Source of the DNA: Spirochaetales bacterium
GTDB taxonomy: Bacteria > Spirochaetota > Spirochaetia > Sphaerochaetales > Sphaerochaetaceae
Reading direction: 5' to 3'
Assembly: GCA_022788185.1 (NCBI GenBank)
Contig: JALEVV010000033.1
Coordinates: forward strand, 1-64,000
DNA length: 64,000 nt
Shown: piece after piece, positions 1-8,438 of the stretch
Position numbering within the stretch: the stretch's first letter is position 1
Layout of the letters: each line of letters starts with the position of its first letter
Position numbers and translations under genes: made by a program
The notes under the pieces: model-generated
Seen by the model: the letters and a program-made list of their open reading frames with translations, nothing else
Told to the model about the DNA's origin: nothing
Databases searched by the model: none

Positions 1-623
1 TGAGGAAATACGCTGAAGGTGGCAGGAGGCACTCCTGGAAGACAACAGGACCCTTGAGGCCAAGGATAAACTTAACAGGCAGCTCAATGCCGAAGCAAAT
101 GGACGGAAGGAATCCGGATGATGTTGGACACAGACAGACTGACAATGCAGACTCAAAGGCTGCGATACTCAGTTCAATCGAGAAGATCCAGAATGCAGTG
201 AAGGCCCGGGAAGAGCTCTCTGACATCCTTTCGATCGGCAATCCATCCCAGAAGAGAACCAAGCTGGAAGACTGGTCAAAGTTATATTCATCAGTGGGGA
301 TCTCCCAGCTCGCCAGGTTCGCCAGGACCGTGACGAACCGAATGGACTGCATGGTTTCAAGGGCCACCTTCCACATCAGCAGCGGGAAAATCGAGGGTGT
401 GAACAGCTTCATAAAGGCTCTGAGGAGAAGTGGCTTCGGCTACCAGGACTTCGATTATTTCGCTTATCTGATCTGGGAACAGACCCATAAGGATTCCCTG
501 TATGGAAAGCCGACAGACGGAAGCTCAGGCAGACATTATTCAAGGAAGAATCCCTACAACCAGAAGCGTCTGAAGCAGACTATCTTCAGGCTTCCTGATG
601 ACGGTAATAAGAAGGCCGTATGA
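1..623 (+). pseudogene. ISL3-family transposase, 3' remnant
   Basis: The readable part ends with SGKIEGVNSFIKALRRSGFG followed by a Y/F/W-rich stretch. This matches the C-terminus of ISL3 (IS204/IS1001/IS1165) transposases, where the last catalytic Glu sits in a (N/G)xxEGxNxxIKxxKRxxxGY context. The gene is open at the window's left edge. Upstream of about position 120 the plausible coding sense changes frame: residues resembling LLEDNRTLEAKDKL are read in frame 2 (about 35-110), which then hits a stop, while the downstream part is in frame 3. The element therefore looks frameshifted, though the missing left part prevents proof. No terminal inverted repeat was identified before the convergent gene at 659. 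Confidence 0.6.
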
Positions 624-658
624 CCTCCGGATTTTAGATCCCAAAATTTCCTGCTGTT

Positions 659-1330
659 TTATTCTTCCACAGGCATTGCCATTGTTTTTTTGATGTTGTC
701 GATATGGGTTCTCATGGCATTGACCGCCCTTTCGGGATTGCGGGCCTTTAGGGCAAGGATTATCTCATGCATTTCGCTGAGGGTGGCATTTGCTCTCTTG
801 TGGTATGTAATGTTTGAGATCTGGATGCGTTTGATGATGGAAGAGAAGGAATTTATGGTCTCTGCAACCATCGAGTTGGATGAAGCGGCATAGATTTCAC
901 TGTGCATTTTTCCGTCAAGATCATATATCAGACTTCGTACCTGATCTTCCGGCTGGATTGAGAGGAGGGCAACCACCTGATTATATTCCTTCAGAAGGGA
1001 GTCTATTATCTTCTCATCGATTGTTTCAACGGCCCGTTCTATGGCATAGCACTCCAGCAGGCAACGGAGGTCGCAGACATCTTTTCCCTGTTCGATTGAA
1101 AGACTTTTTACCAGTGTGCCTACCTGTGGCTTTGACTCCAGCATTCCCTCCTGGGCAAGCCGTGATACAGCCTTCCTTACGGGATCACGGCTTACTCCGT
1201 ATCTGGCAGCCAGCTTTGTTTCGGACAGTTTCTCGCCGGGTTTGAAGAAGAGAGTGACAATGTCATTTTTCATTTTCTCATACACAACATCCGCAGATGT
1301 CGCTTTCCTGATGTTATCGCTGATCTCCAT
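659..1330 (-). CDS. GntR-family regulator, FCD subfamily
   Basis: Transcription factor of the FadR/FCD branch of GntR. An N-terminal winged helix-turn-helix (about residues 14-74, with LSETKLAARYGVSRDPVRKA) is followed by an all-helical FCD ligand domain. That domain keeps the Asp/His set typical of metal-containing FCD proteins (YDLDGKMH, SEMHE, MRTH). I chose the ATG at 1330 because GGAG lies 7 bases upstream of it; the ATG six codons earlier has no ribosome site. It is the last gene of the same-strand run starting at 8377, so it probably controls the TctABC/LarA/enolase-like operon in response to the substrate or an intermediate. It also has its own promoter with an inverted repeat (1364-1394), suggesting autoregulation. 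Ligand unknown. Confidence 0.88.
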   Translation of the reverse strand: MEISDNIRKATSADVVYEKMKNDIVTLFFKPGEKLSETKLAARYGVSRDPVRKAVSRLAQEGMLESKPQVGTLVKSLSIEQGKDVCDLRCLLECYAIERAVETIDEKIIDSLLKEYNQVVALLSIQPEDQVRSLIYDLDGKMHSEIYAASSNSMVAETINSFSSIIKRIQISNITYHKRANATLSEMHEIILALKARNPERAVNAMRTHIDNIKKTMAMPVEE

Positions 1331-1363
1331 TCCCCGGCTCCAATACATGTGTTTTTAACGCTT

Positions 1364-1394
1364 ATTATAACTCAAGTGTAGTTTTTGCACACTT
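1364..1394 (-). promoter_or_regulatory. Promoter and inverted repeat of the GntR gene
   Basis: Read on the minus strand there is a perfect -10 box TATAAT (plus coordinates 1364-1369), about 35 bp upstream of the chosen start. Just upstream lie 6-bp inverted arms, AAGTGT at 1374-1379 and ACACTT at 1389-1394, 9 bp apart, covering the spacer and -35 region. The -35 match is weak. This arrangement fits repression by a dimeric regulator, most simply the GntR protein itself. Confidence 0.5.
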
Positions 1395-1401
1395 AATTTC
1401 C

Positions 1402-2679
1402 TTACCATTTTCGGGTTATCAGATTTCTGTTTTCATCAAAGCACAGGGAATAAGGACCTTCCTCAAGTGACAGTCCCTTGCCGGTTGCTTCATCAATCAT
1501 GGACTCTGAAACCTCAATCAGGTCTAGCCTGAGGGTGTTCTTTATCCGCACGATTCTCAGTCTTTCATAGTCCACATCCGGGCAGGTCTTTATACCTGTT
1601 CTTATTGCATCGTAATCATCTGCCATGATTAGAGGAACCATACCCCCTTTTACGGTTCTTGCAGTAAGGAAATTGGGGTAGGTCTTTTCCCTGTCCATTT
1701 TCCTGAAGGCCCTTTCCGTGGAGATGTCTGCAAGGCCGAACCCTGCGGCATTACCATCGGACTCTTCCGTCAGGTCAAGGACGGCAAGCCGTTTGATGAA
1801 AGACTTTGGGAGCATGTGTTCTGACGTGAACCTCTGAATTATATTGCAGTCCATCCCCGTACCGGTTATATTTTTGCCGAATTCATCCACTATCAGGAGA
1901 TCAATATTGTCAAACGGTATTGATGGCAGGAGTGCCTTGGCTCTTTCAAGCAGTTCCGGTTCCCTGTCCATTATCTCATCCATGGGAATAGCTTCAATGA
2001 AGCATGGATCATCATATGAGTTCTCAATGATGCCCAGGGAGAAAAGGACATTGGAATGGTCCCTGAATACTCTGCCTATTTTCTCCAGATTAGTGCCCAT
2101 ATTCGCCATCCCCTGATAGTGACAGTAATCGGCACCTTTCTGTTTTCCAAGTCCAATCACGCACATCTTTACCATCCCGCTTTCGTATTTTCCCCTGAAT
2201 GAGCAGTGTGGCTTTATTCTTGCAATAGTGACCGTATAATCTGCTCCTGCAGCATTTTTATCCATGTTGACCGGAACCCCGTCTTCGGTCTCTCCGATGA
2301 TGACGGTTTCCATTGATGAACGTATTTCAGCTTTGGTGTATTCCTCAGTGACTCCGAGGTGCTCAAGGATTCTCCTCTGATTTTCGGCAACGGCTCCGCC
2401 ATGGCTTCCCATGGCAGGGACTATGAATACGGCCGCTCCATGATCCCTGAGGACGGAAACCATGGTCTTTGCAATTTCAGCAATGTGTGAAATACCTCTG
2501 CTGCCTACGGCAAGTGCAACTGTCTTCCCGGAGATTTTTTCTATCCCTTTAACGGAAGAGACTGTATCCCTGATCCTATCTTCAATGTTCCTGATGTGTT
2601 CAGTGCTGAAGCTCTGTCTGCAGAGGAACATCTTTGGTATTTTCACGTCTTTGAGGATCTCTTCATAGACCGGATTCAT
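1402..2679 (-). CDS. LarA-like (DUF2088) protein, putative hydroxy-acid racemase/epimerase
   Basis: Belongs to the lactate-racemase LarA superfamily, whose known members use a nickel-pincer nucleotide to racemise or epimerise 2-hydroxy acids. Visible features are GSRG (59-62), MGSHGGA (90-96), KPH (156-158), FRGKYESG (161-168) followed by K171, and H187, consistent with the His/Lys-rich active site of the family. Length is 425 residues, as usual. The start overlaps the stop of the TctA gene (ATGA), so the two are translationally coupled. Its position behind a carboxylate transporter suggests it interconverts stereoisomers of the imported acid. No larB, larC or larE cofactor genes lie in this window, so the cofactor must be made elsewhere or the protein works differently. 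Substrate not predictable from sequence alone. Confidence 0.75.
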   Translation of the reverse strand: MNPVYEEILKDVKIPKMFLCRQSFSTEHIRNIEDRIRDTVSSVKGIEKISGKTVALAVGSRGISHIAEIAKTMVSVLRDHGAAVFIVPAMGSHGGAVAENQRRILEHLGVTEEYTKAEIRSSMETVIIGETEDGVPVNMDKNAAGADYTVTIARIKPHCSFRGKYESGMVKMCVIGLGKQKGADYCHYQGMANMGTNLEKIGRVFRDHSNVLFSLGIIENSYDDPCFIEAIPMDEIMDREPELLERAKALLPSIPFDNIDLLIVDEFGKNITGTGMDCNIIQRFTSEHMLPKSFIKRLAVLDLTEESDGNAAGFGLADISTERAFRKMDREKTYPNFLTARTVKGGMVPLIMADDYDAIRTGIKTCPDVDYERLRIVRIKNTLRLDLIEVSESMIDEATGKGLSLEEGPYSLCFDENRNLITRKW

Positions 2680-4187
2680 TCCTTGGCTTCTCCTTTATTT
2701 GATTTTCTTGCCCTTGAAATCACGGTGGATGCTATGACTGCAACAGCTACAAGGATGAAGAACATTGCAACCGGGCGATGCAGGAAGATTGAGGCACTTC
2801 CGTTACCAAGCTTGATTGCCCTTCTGAATTCACCTTCAAACATCGACCCCAGAACCAGCCCAAGCACTATGGGGGCCATCGGGAAGCCTCCTCTGGTCAT
2901 TACGAATCCGATAAGCCCGAAAAAGAGTGTAAGAAGCACATCAAAGAATGATCCTCTGATGGCATAGGAACCAACAAGGGCAAGCATGACCAGGATGGAA
3001 TTGAGTATATTCACGGGTACATTGAGCGTCTTTACGAAAAGCTTGATGCCGAATACCTGGAGTAGGACCATAAAGATCGTGGCAACGAAGACCATAGTGA
3101 ATATGCCCGATACGATCGAAGGCTTTTCACTGAACAGGGTAGGGCCCGGTGTGATTCCATGAATCATCAACCCACCCAGCAGGACGGCAGTGACGCTGTC
3201 ACCGGGTATGGAAAGAGTGAGCATGGGGATAAGTGCTCCTCCGCATACACCGTTGTTCGATGCTTCAGATGCAATGACTCCGTCAGGGTTTCCCTTACCA
3301 AACGTATCAGGTTCCTTTGAGAATCTTTTTGCCTGATCGTAGGAAAGGAAGGCCGCTATGTTTCCGCCTGCTGCGGGGATGATGCCTATGAAGGTTCCGA
3401 TGAGTGCGGAACGTATGATGTTGAACTTTCGTTTCCACTGTTCTCTGAACGGAGGAACGATATTCCTGATGGTAAGGTCCTTACCGCTGATCTTCTCATT
3501 GTCCTTATCCATGCAACTGTTTATGATCTGCGGAATTGAATAGAGACCAATCAGAGCTGCAACCGTACTGATTCCGCTCATCAGATTGACAGAGCCGAAG
3601 GTGAATCTCATATCGCCCCAGATCGGGTCGATTCCCACGAATGAGAGTGTTACTCCCAGGAGTCCCGATATGAGTCCCTTTACGACGGATTTTCCCGACA
3701 CAGCCGCAATGATCGAAAGTCCGAAGAAGGCCAGTGCGGCATATTCCGGTGATCCGAAACCGGTACAGATTCTTGCAAGCAGTGGCGCTATGGTACAGAG
3801 CAGCAGCCAGCTTATGATGGATCCCCAGCCTGATGAAAATGTGGCCCATCCAAGTGCCCTTGCTGCCAGTCCGTTTTTAGTCATGGGATAGCCGTCAAGA
3901 CTTGTGACGACCGATGAAGGTGTGCCCGGAATGTTTATCAGGATTGCTGATATTGCTCCTCCGGCAATGCCTCCGATGTATACACCTATCAATGTGCCAA
4001 TTGCGGTGACCTCGCTCATTGAGAAGGTCAGGGGTATTATCAGGGCAACACCCATCGTGGCGCTTAATCCGGGAAGCGCACCGAAAATGAGGCCTACAGC
4101 CACACCGAGCAATACCCAGAGCAGACCTGCAGGATTAGTGAATACGTTGACAATTCCAGCAATAACAGTTTCAAATGTCATCTTCAA
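2676..4187 (-). CDS. tctA: TctA-family large membrane subunit of tripartite tricarboxylate transporter
   Basis: Large integral membrane subunit of a TTT-family secondary carboxylate transporter, 503 residues, the normal family length. It has about 12 hydrophobic segments. Family hallmarks are visible: GALPGLSATMG near residue 40, IPGTPSSV about residues 105-112, and IPAAGGNIAAFLSYDQAKRF about residues 270-290. It works with TctB (6 bp upstream) and the periplasmic binding protein TctC. Energy comes from an ion gradient. The substrate class is citrate, tartrate or other hydroxy-carboxylates; neighbouring LarA-like and glycerate kinase genes favour a hydroxy-acid. Confidence 0.93.
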   Translation of the reverse strand: MKMTFETVIAGIVNVFTNPAGLLWVLLGVAVGLIFGALPGLSATMGVALIIPLTFSMSEVTAIGTLIGVYIGGIAGGAISAILINIPGTPSSVVTSLDGYPMTKNGLAARALGWATFSSGWGSIISWLLLCTIAPLLARICTGFGSPEYAALAFFGLSIIAAVSGKSVVKGLISGLLGVTLSFVGIDPIWGDMRFTFGSVNLMSGISTVAALIGLYSIPQIINSCMDKDNEKISGKDLTIRNIVPPFREQWKRKFNIIRSALIGTFIGIIPAAGGNIAAFLSYDQAKRFSKEPDTFGKGNPDGVIASEASNNGVCGGALIPMLTLSIPGDSVTAVLLGGLMIHGITPGPTLFSEKPSIVSGIFTMVFVATIFMVLLQVFGIKLFVKTLNVPVNILNSILVMLALVGSYAIRGSFFDVLLTLFFGLIGFVMTRGGFPMAPIVLGLVLGSMFEGEFRRAIKLGNGSASIFLHRPVAMFFILVAVAVIASTVISRARKSNKGEAKE

Positions 4188-4193
4188 ATCCTC

Positions 4194-4682
4194 CTAAAAC
4201 AGCATGCTTAACAGTGGTTCGGGAAAATCGACGCTGAAGAGAAAGCCGAATATCAGATAAATGGCCGCAGTTGCTCCAACGCTTACCGCAAACGCCTTAA
4301 GCCAGGAACAATCTTTCCATCTCAGTATCTTGGCTTCGACCGTGATGAACAGCAGTGAGCTGATGGCAAAGCCTGTTACATTCCAGAGAGCCGCATATAC
4401 GATAATCAGGGCAAGGGTAAGAAGTTTGATGGGGTGAAGCCTTTCAAATGATTCCCCTGACTCATTATGCTGTCTTACTGCCTGAATGATGTTTGAAATC
4501 AGTTTCGCGGCGCAAAGGATGATCATGACAGCAATTATTCCTTTGGGAAATGTCATGGACTTCATTCCATTGACTTTGAGTGATTTGGCACTCATTGCTA
4601 CTTTGAACAGATATGAGAAGACACAGATGAATAGTACATATACAAAGTTCTCATATGTTTTTTCCGTTTTTTCATTTGCCAT
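4194..4682 (-). CDS. tctB: TctB-family small membrane subunit
   Basis: Small membrane subunit of the TTT transporter, 162 residues. Four hydrophobic segments are seen (about 10-30, 45-65, 88-120 and 130-155), the topology expected for TctB. The family is poorly conserved in sequence, so the call rests on length, topology and its fixed place between tctC and tctA. It ends 6 bp before the tctA start. Confidence 0.85.
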   Translation of the reverse strand: MANEKTEKTYENFVYVLFICVFSYLFKVAMSAKSLKVNGMKSMTFPKGIIAVMIILCAAKLISNIIQAVRQHNESGESFERLHPIKLLTLALIIVYAALWNVTGFAISSLLFITVEAKILRWKDCSWLKAFAVSVGATAAIYLIFGFLFSVDFPEPLLSMLF

Positions 4683-4705
4683 TCGGTTTTATCTCCATTA
4701 AGAGA

Positions 4706-4732
4706 GGTGAGTCATCCTGAGGATGACCCACC
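4706..4732 (-). promoter_or_regulatory. Intergenic hairpin between tctC and tctB
   Basis: Arms GGTGAGTCATCC and GGATGACCCACC, 12 bp with one mismatch and a 3-base loop, sit in the 61-bp gap between tctC and tctB. There is no T-tract, so it is not a simple terminator. Hairpins placed after a binding-protein gene commonly stabilise that part of the mRNA so that it is made in excess over the membrane subunits; that role is inferred here. Confidence 0.5.
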
Positions 4733-4743
4733 AGGTTTGATGT

Positions 4744-5730
4744 TCAGTTCGTGAATATCTCTTTACTTGCCTTCTCCAGGCCGTTATAGATGTCTGTGAT
4801 GTAAGCATCGAAATCATCACCTGAAAGAACATTCAGCTGGATTCCGACACCAGCGGCAAACTCCTTATACTCATCGGAGTTGATAACGTTGGTAAACATT
4901 TCAACAATCTTGGCCTCAACTTTGGGATCAATGTTTTTCGGGCCCATGAGGTACGCCATCTGCTGGATATTGCCAAGGCGGAACACGTCATATCCGAGAG
5001 ACTCAAATGTCGGGACTTCCGGAAGGATTGTTATACCTTCCCTGTTGAATACGCCCACAATCTTAAGCTCGCCGCCTTTTACCTGTGCAATGGTTTCTGA
5101 AGGCTTGAGAACGCCGCAGTCCACATGTCCGCCGATGAGTTCGGCAACAACTCTTGATCCACCGTCGAAGGGCATGAAGTTGAATTCAGAGCCAACCTGC
5201 TCCTGAAGCAGAGTCGCATAGATCTGGTTGACGTTGTTAGTGCCGGGAACACCGCATGATACCTTTCCTGGATTTGCCTTCAGGTCTGCGATAAGTGCCT
5301 CCGCATCGCTGTATTTTCCATTGTTTTTGACAACGAGAACAATGGGCTCCTCCATGACGCTCAGCATGTTGGTTGTGGCATCAAGGGTGGAGTCGACAAG
5401 GCCCTGTGCGAGAAGTGCAAGGTATGAGCTTGTTGCCAGACCAAGGGTATATCCGTCATTTTTGGAATTTGCCGCTTCAAGAATACCTACTGCGGAACCG
5501 CCGCCGGGAACGTTCTTGATTACGAGGTTCACATCATACATTGATTTGAAAACCGGCTGCAGGGCTCTTCCTGCAAGGTCGTTTGTTCCACCCGGGTTCC
5601 AGGGAATGATAAGTGTGATTTCCTTGGTAGGATAATTGACTTCAGCACTGCTTTCAGCCTGACCGTTAGCGAACACTGCAGTCATAGCAATGAGACAGAG
5701 TGCCAATACCATGAAAAACTTTTTTTTCAT
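4744..5730 (-). CDS. tctC: TctC-family periplasmic carboxylate-binding protein
   Basis: Extracytoplasmic solute receptor of the TTT family (Bug/TctC), 328 residues. The signal peptide (about 1-21) ends VFANGQ, a signal peptidase I type site with no lipobox cysteine, a form common in spirochaetal binding proteins. The mature N-terminus has the family motif YPTKEITLIIPWNPGG, with GGTNDLAGR following, the region that binds the ligand carboxylate. It delivers a carboxylic acid to TctAB, encoded just downstream. Start chosen by an AGGAG site a few bases upstream. Confidence 0.92.
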   Translation of the reverse strand: MKKKFFMVLALCLIAMTAVFANGQAESSAEVNYPTKEITLIIPWNPGGTNDLAGRALQPVFKSMYDVNLVIKNVPGGGSAVGILEAANSKNDGYTLGLATSSYLALLAQGLVDSTLDATTNMLSVMEEPIVLVVKNNGKYSDAEALIADLKANPGKVSCGVPGTNNVNQIYATLLQEQVGSEFNFMPFDGGSRVVAELIGGHVDCGVLKPSETIAQVKGGELKIVGVFNREGITILPEVPTFESLGYDVFRLGNIQQMAYLMGPKNIDPKVEAKIVEMFTNVINSDEYKEFAAGVGIQLNVLSGDDFDAYITDIYNGLEKASKEIFTN

Positions 5731-5781
5731 ACTTTTTCTCCTTTTCTATATCTTTCAATGGAAGACCATTGTTTTTTTACC

Positions 5782-7008
5782 TTAAAGATTAAGCTCCTTT
5801 GCGATTCTCAGGAGTCTGTTGTATTTGACGTTTCTTTCCATCCTGACGGGGGATCCCAGCTTGATCTGCTTTGCCCCGACTGCCACTGCAAGGTCAGCAA
5901 TGAAATCATCATCGGTTTCTCCGGACCTGAGGGAGACCGTGACGTCCATGCCCTTTGACTGGGCATAAGCTGCGGCCTTTATCGCCTCGCTTACCGTTCC
6001 TATCTGGTTGATCTTCAGCAGAAGGCCGTTTGCACACCGGTGGTATTTCTCAAGAAATGTGATATTTGAAGTAAAGAGATCATCACCGACATTCTGGCAA
6101 GGGAAGGGGAAGTCCCTTATCAGACAGAATCCTTCTTCATCATTCTCATCAAATCCGTCCTCGATATATTCGAGGGGATGCCGAGTGCACAGTTCCCTGT
6201 AGTATGAGGCAAGTCCCTTTCGGTCCAGCATCCCTTTTCCGACTTTGTACCTGTCAGACTGACGGTCATAAAGCTCGGAAGCGGCAACATCCAGGCCAAG
6301 TCCTACTTTTCCTTCATAGCCTTCCTGCCTTGCCGTATCCATCATGATGGTAAAGGCTTTGTCAGTACTTTCGACAGGAGCGGCAATGGCCCCACCGTCT
6401 TCCATGCATGGTCCGTAAAGTTCAGTGATGTTTTTCTCCAATGACTTTCTCAGTTTTACCAGTGCCTCAAGCTGATCTGAAAAACTGTCGAATTCATGGA
6501 AGATATACAGATAGTCCTCAAATTCAAGTCCGGATACTCCGAACTCTCCTCCTGCAATAACAGTGGCGATTATGTTGGGAATTGCGTAATGATTTCTGTC
6601 TGTCAGGGTTGCATACAGGGACTTTCCAAGTGATTTTGCCCTGACCTTTGCAAATGCAACGGACACAGGCAGGATGGCGTTGGCTCCAAGCCTTGATTTA
6701 TTCTTAGTTCCATCAAGCTCAAGCATTATTCCGTCAATCTCCTCAATTGAGGAAATCTCATGCCCGATGAGGGCAGGAGCGATAATATCGCTGACATTAC
6801 CAACAGCCTTGCGGACACCCTTTCCCTGGTATCTTGCCTCATGATCGGTGAGGACGAAGGCTTCATTGGTCCCTGTGGATGTACCTGCCGGTACACTCGC
6901 AGTTGCCTCCGCTCCGTTTTCACTTGTCATAGTGACTGCAACAGTCGGATTTCCTTTTGCATTCAGAATTTCATAAGCTTCTATTGATTTGATCCTGTCT
7001 TTCATCAT
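5782..7008 (-). CDS. Enolase-superfamily paralogue with altered active site
   Basis: Full-length enolase fold, 408 residues, aligning with true enolase from N- to C-terminus. Conserved are the metal ligands (D240 in LDVAASE, E283 in IEDG, the GDD at 308-310), the catalytic Lys (K332 in LKINQIG) and K383 in QIKLGS. Key residues differ by my gap-free alignment: F156 replaces yeast His159, D165 replaces Glu168, D204 replaces Glu211 and L360 replaces His373. Four of the residues that bind 2-phosphoglycerate or act on it are thus changed, so ordinary enolase activity is doubtful; a related dehydration of another hydroxy-acid is a reasonable inference. Two adjacent ATG codons start the gene and GAGG fits the second better. 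It starts 4 bp after the glycerate kinase stop. Confidence 0.85.
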   Translation of the reverse strand: MMKDRIKSIEAYEILNAKGNPTVAVTMTSENGAEATASVPAGTSTGTNEAFVLTDHEARYQGKGVRKAVGNVSDIIAPALIGHEISSIEEIDGIMLELDGTKNKSRLGANAILPVSVAFAKVRAKSLGKSLYATLTDRNHYAIPNIIATVIAGGEFGVSGLEFEDYLYIFHEFDSFSDQLEALVKLRKSLEKNITELYGPCMEDGGAIAAPVESTDKAFTIMMDTARQEGYEGKVGLGLDVAASELYDRQSDRYKVGKGMLDRKGLASYYRELCTRHPLEYIEDGFDENDEEGFCLIRDFPFPCQNVGDDLFTSNITFLEKYHRCANGLLLKINQIGTVSEAIKAAAYAQSKGMDVTVSLRSGETDDDFIADLAVAVGAKQIKLGSPVRMERNVKYNRLLRIAKELNL

Positions 7009-7012
7009 TTCC

Positions 7013-8377
7013 TCACCTGATCACTACAACGCGGATATTCATTACATTTGTGCCCGTATTTCCTGTAATGACATCATCGTTCAGCTCCTTCAGGGCCCTG
7101 TAAGTGCAATGTGTTGAATATATCTCATCGTATGAGATACCCGTTTCAGCCAGCCTGTCGTTGGTCAGTCCATCTCCGATTCCTCCGGCTATGTCGGTCG
7201 GTCCGTCTGTGCCGTCAGTATCAAGGCAGACAAATGCAACCCGGTCCTTCTGTCTCAGTTTTTTCGTGAAACCGAATACCGATTCCTGATTCGGTCCTCC
7301 CGGTTCAGGCTTTCCGGTAATGGATATTGTGGTCTCCCCACCGCTTATCAGGGCACAGGGTGACTCAAACGGATTTGATGAACGGACTATTTCATTTGCC
7401 ATTCCGGCAAGGAAGATTCCCATATCCTTTGCCTCTCCGTCCATACAGGCAGAGAGAATGTATGGTCTGTATCCCAACTTAGCTGCCTTTTGGGCTGCAG
7501 CCTGACAGCAGACACTCTGATTGCCGCATGAAAGGAGAATCTGGTTCATCCCCTCCAGCGATTTCAGCGTTTCCATTGACGGGTCTCCGGCTCCCCGGAG
7601 AAGGCGGTTCCTCACCGAAGGTGCGACCTTATCCCACAGCGCAAAGTTTCTCAGGACGTCTATTGCATCCTGGAAGGTTGAAGGGTCAGGAAGACACAGG
7701 TCAGGCCAGGGCATTCCCGGAGTATTGGTGTCGAGGGTCAGGGTAATGACCATTGCGGGCTGACTGTACTGTACGATTCTTCCTCCCTTCAGATTGCATA
7801 GGTGTTTCCTGACTGCATTCATGTGGACTATATCTGCACCGCTTCTCAGAAGAAGTCTGTTTGTTTCCTTCAGTTCTTCCATCGTGATTCCGTCTGCGGG
7901 CAGGTTCACCAGTGCCGAGGATCCTCCGGTCACACATGCGAAAACAAGATCTCCTTCACCTGCCGAATCACAGATTTCCCTGATTTTTCCAGCAGCATAC
8001 TCGCTTCTTTCATCAGGGAAAGGATGGCTGGACTCAAATATTTCAATATGGGGTAGTCTTCGTTTCTCTCCTTCCTTGACAGCGACAAATCCTTTATCGA
8101 TTCTGGATCCGAATATCTCATCAAGTGCCTTCGCAATGGGATAGGACCCCTTGCCGGCTCCTACCACGAAGATTTTTGATGTGGTTGATATTTTCAGAGT
8201 TTTACCGTTTATTCCGACTTCATCAGAACCGTTGTAGCTGATGTATTCAAGTGTTCTGTCGTATGGGATTACAGCCTTTATTCCTGATTCAGCAATATCA
8301 AGGGCATCCTTACGTAAGTCTGTCAGACCATGACTGATCAGCTGTTCATAGTTATCGTAAATTGTGTCCTGACGCAT
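7013..8377 (-). CDS. Glycerate 2-kinase, MOFRL family (class II)
   Basis: ATP-dependent kinase giving 2-phosphoglycerate from D-glycerate, cytoplasmic, 454 residues from the chosen start. The N-terminal DUF4147 domain contains VGAGKGSYPIAKAL and FACVTGGSSALV; the C-terminal MOFRL domain contains LISGGETTISITG and VCLDTDGTDGPTDIAGG. I place the start at 8377, where AGGAGA sits 8 bases upstream; an ATG 18 codons earlier lies inside the promoter palindrome. It is first in the operon. In tartrate and related hydroxy-acid pathways this enzyme feeds glycerate into glycolysis, which matches the transporter and LarA-like genes downstream. Confidence 0.92.
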   Translation of the reverse strand: MRQDTIYDNYEQLISHGLTDLRKDALDIAESGIKAVIPYDRTLEYISYNGSDEVGINGKTLKISTTSKIFVVGAGKGSYPIAKALDEIFGSRIDKGFVAVKEGEKRRLPHIEIFESSHPFPDERSEYAAGKIREICDSAGEGDLVFACVTGGSSALVNLPADGITMEELKETNRLLLRSGADIVHMNAVRKHLCNLKGGRIVQYSQPAMVITLTLDTNTPGMPWPDLCLPDPSTFQDAIDVLRNFALWDKVAPSVRNRLLRGAGDPSMETLKSLEGMNQILLSCGNQSVCCQAAAQKAAKLGYRPYILSACMDGEAKDMGIFLAGMANEIVRSSNPFESPCALISGGETTISITGKPEPGGPNQESVFGFTKKLRQKDRVAFVCLDTDGTDGPTDIAGGIGDGLTNDRLAETGISYDEIYSTHCTYRALKELNDDVITGNTGTNVMNIRVVVIR

Positions 8378-8403
8378 AAGTTCTCTCCTTTTGCTATTAT
8401 CTA

Positions 8404-8438
8404 ATATGCATTCTAGCATGCTAGTATGCATATCGCAA
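8404..8438 (-). promoter_or_regulatory. Operon promoter inside a 30-bp near-palindrome
   Basis: Positions 8404-8433 form a 30-bp palindrome (arms ATATGCATTCTAGCA and TGCTAGTATGCATAT) with one mismatched pair, 8412/8425. On the minus strand TTGCGA (8433-8438) and TAGAAT (8410-8415) form a -35/-10 pair with exactly 17 bp between. A repressor bound here would cover the whole promoter. The FCD regulator at the operon's end is the natural candidate. Confidence 0.7.
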
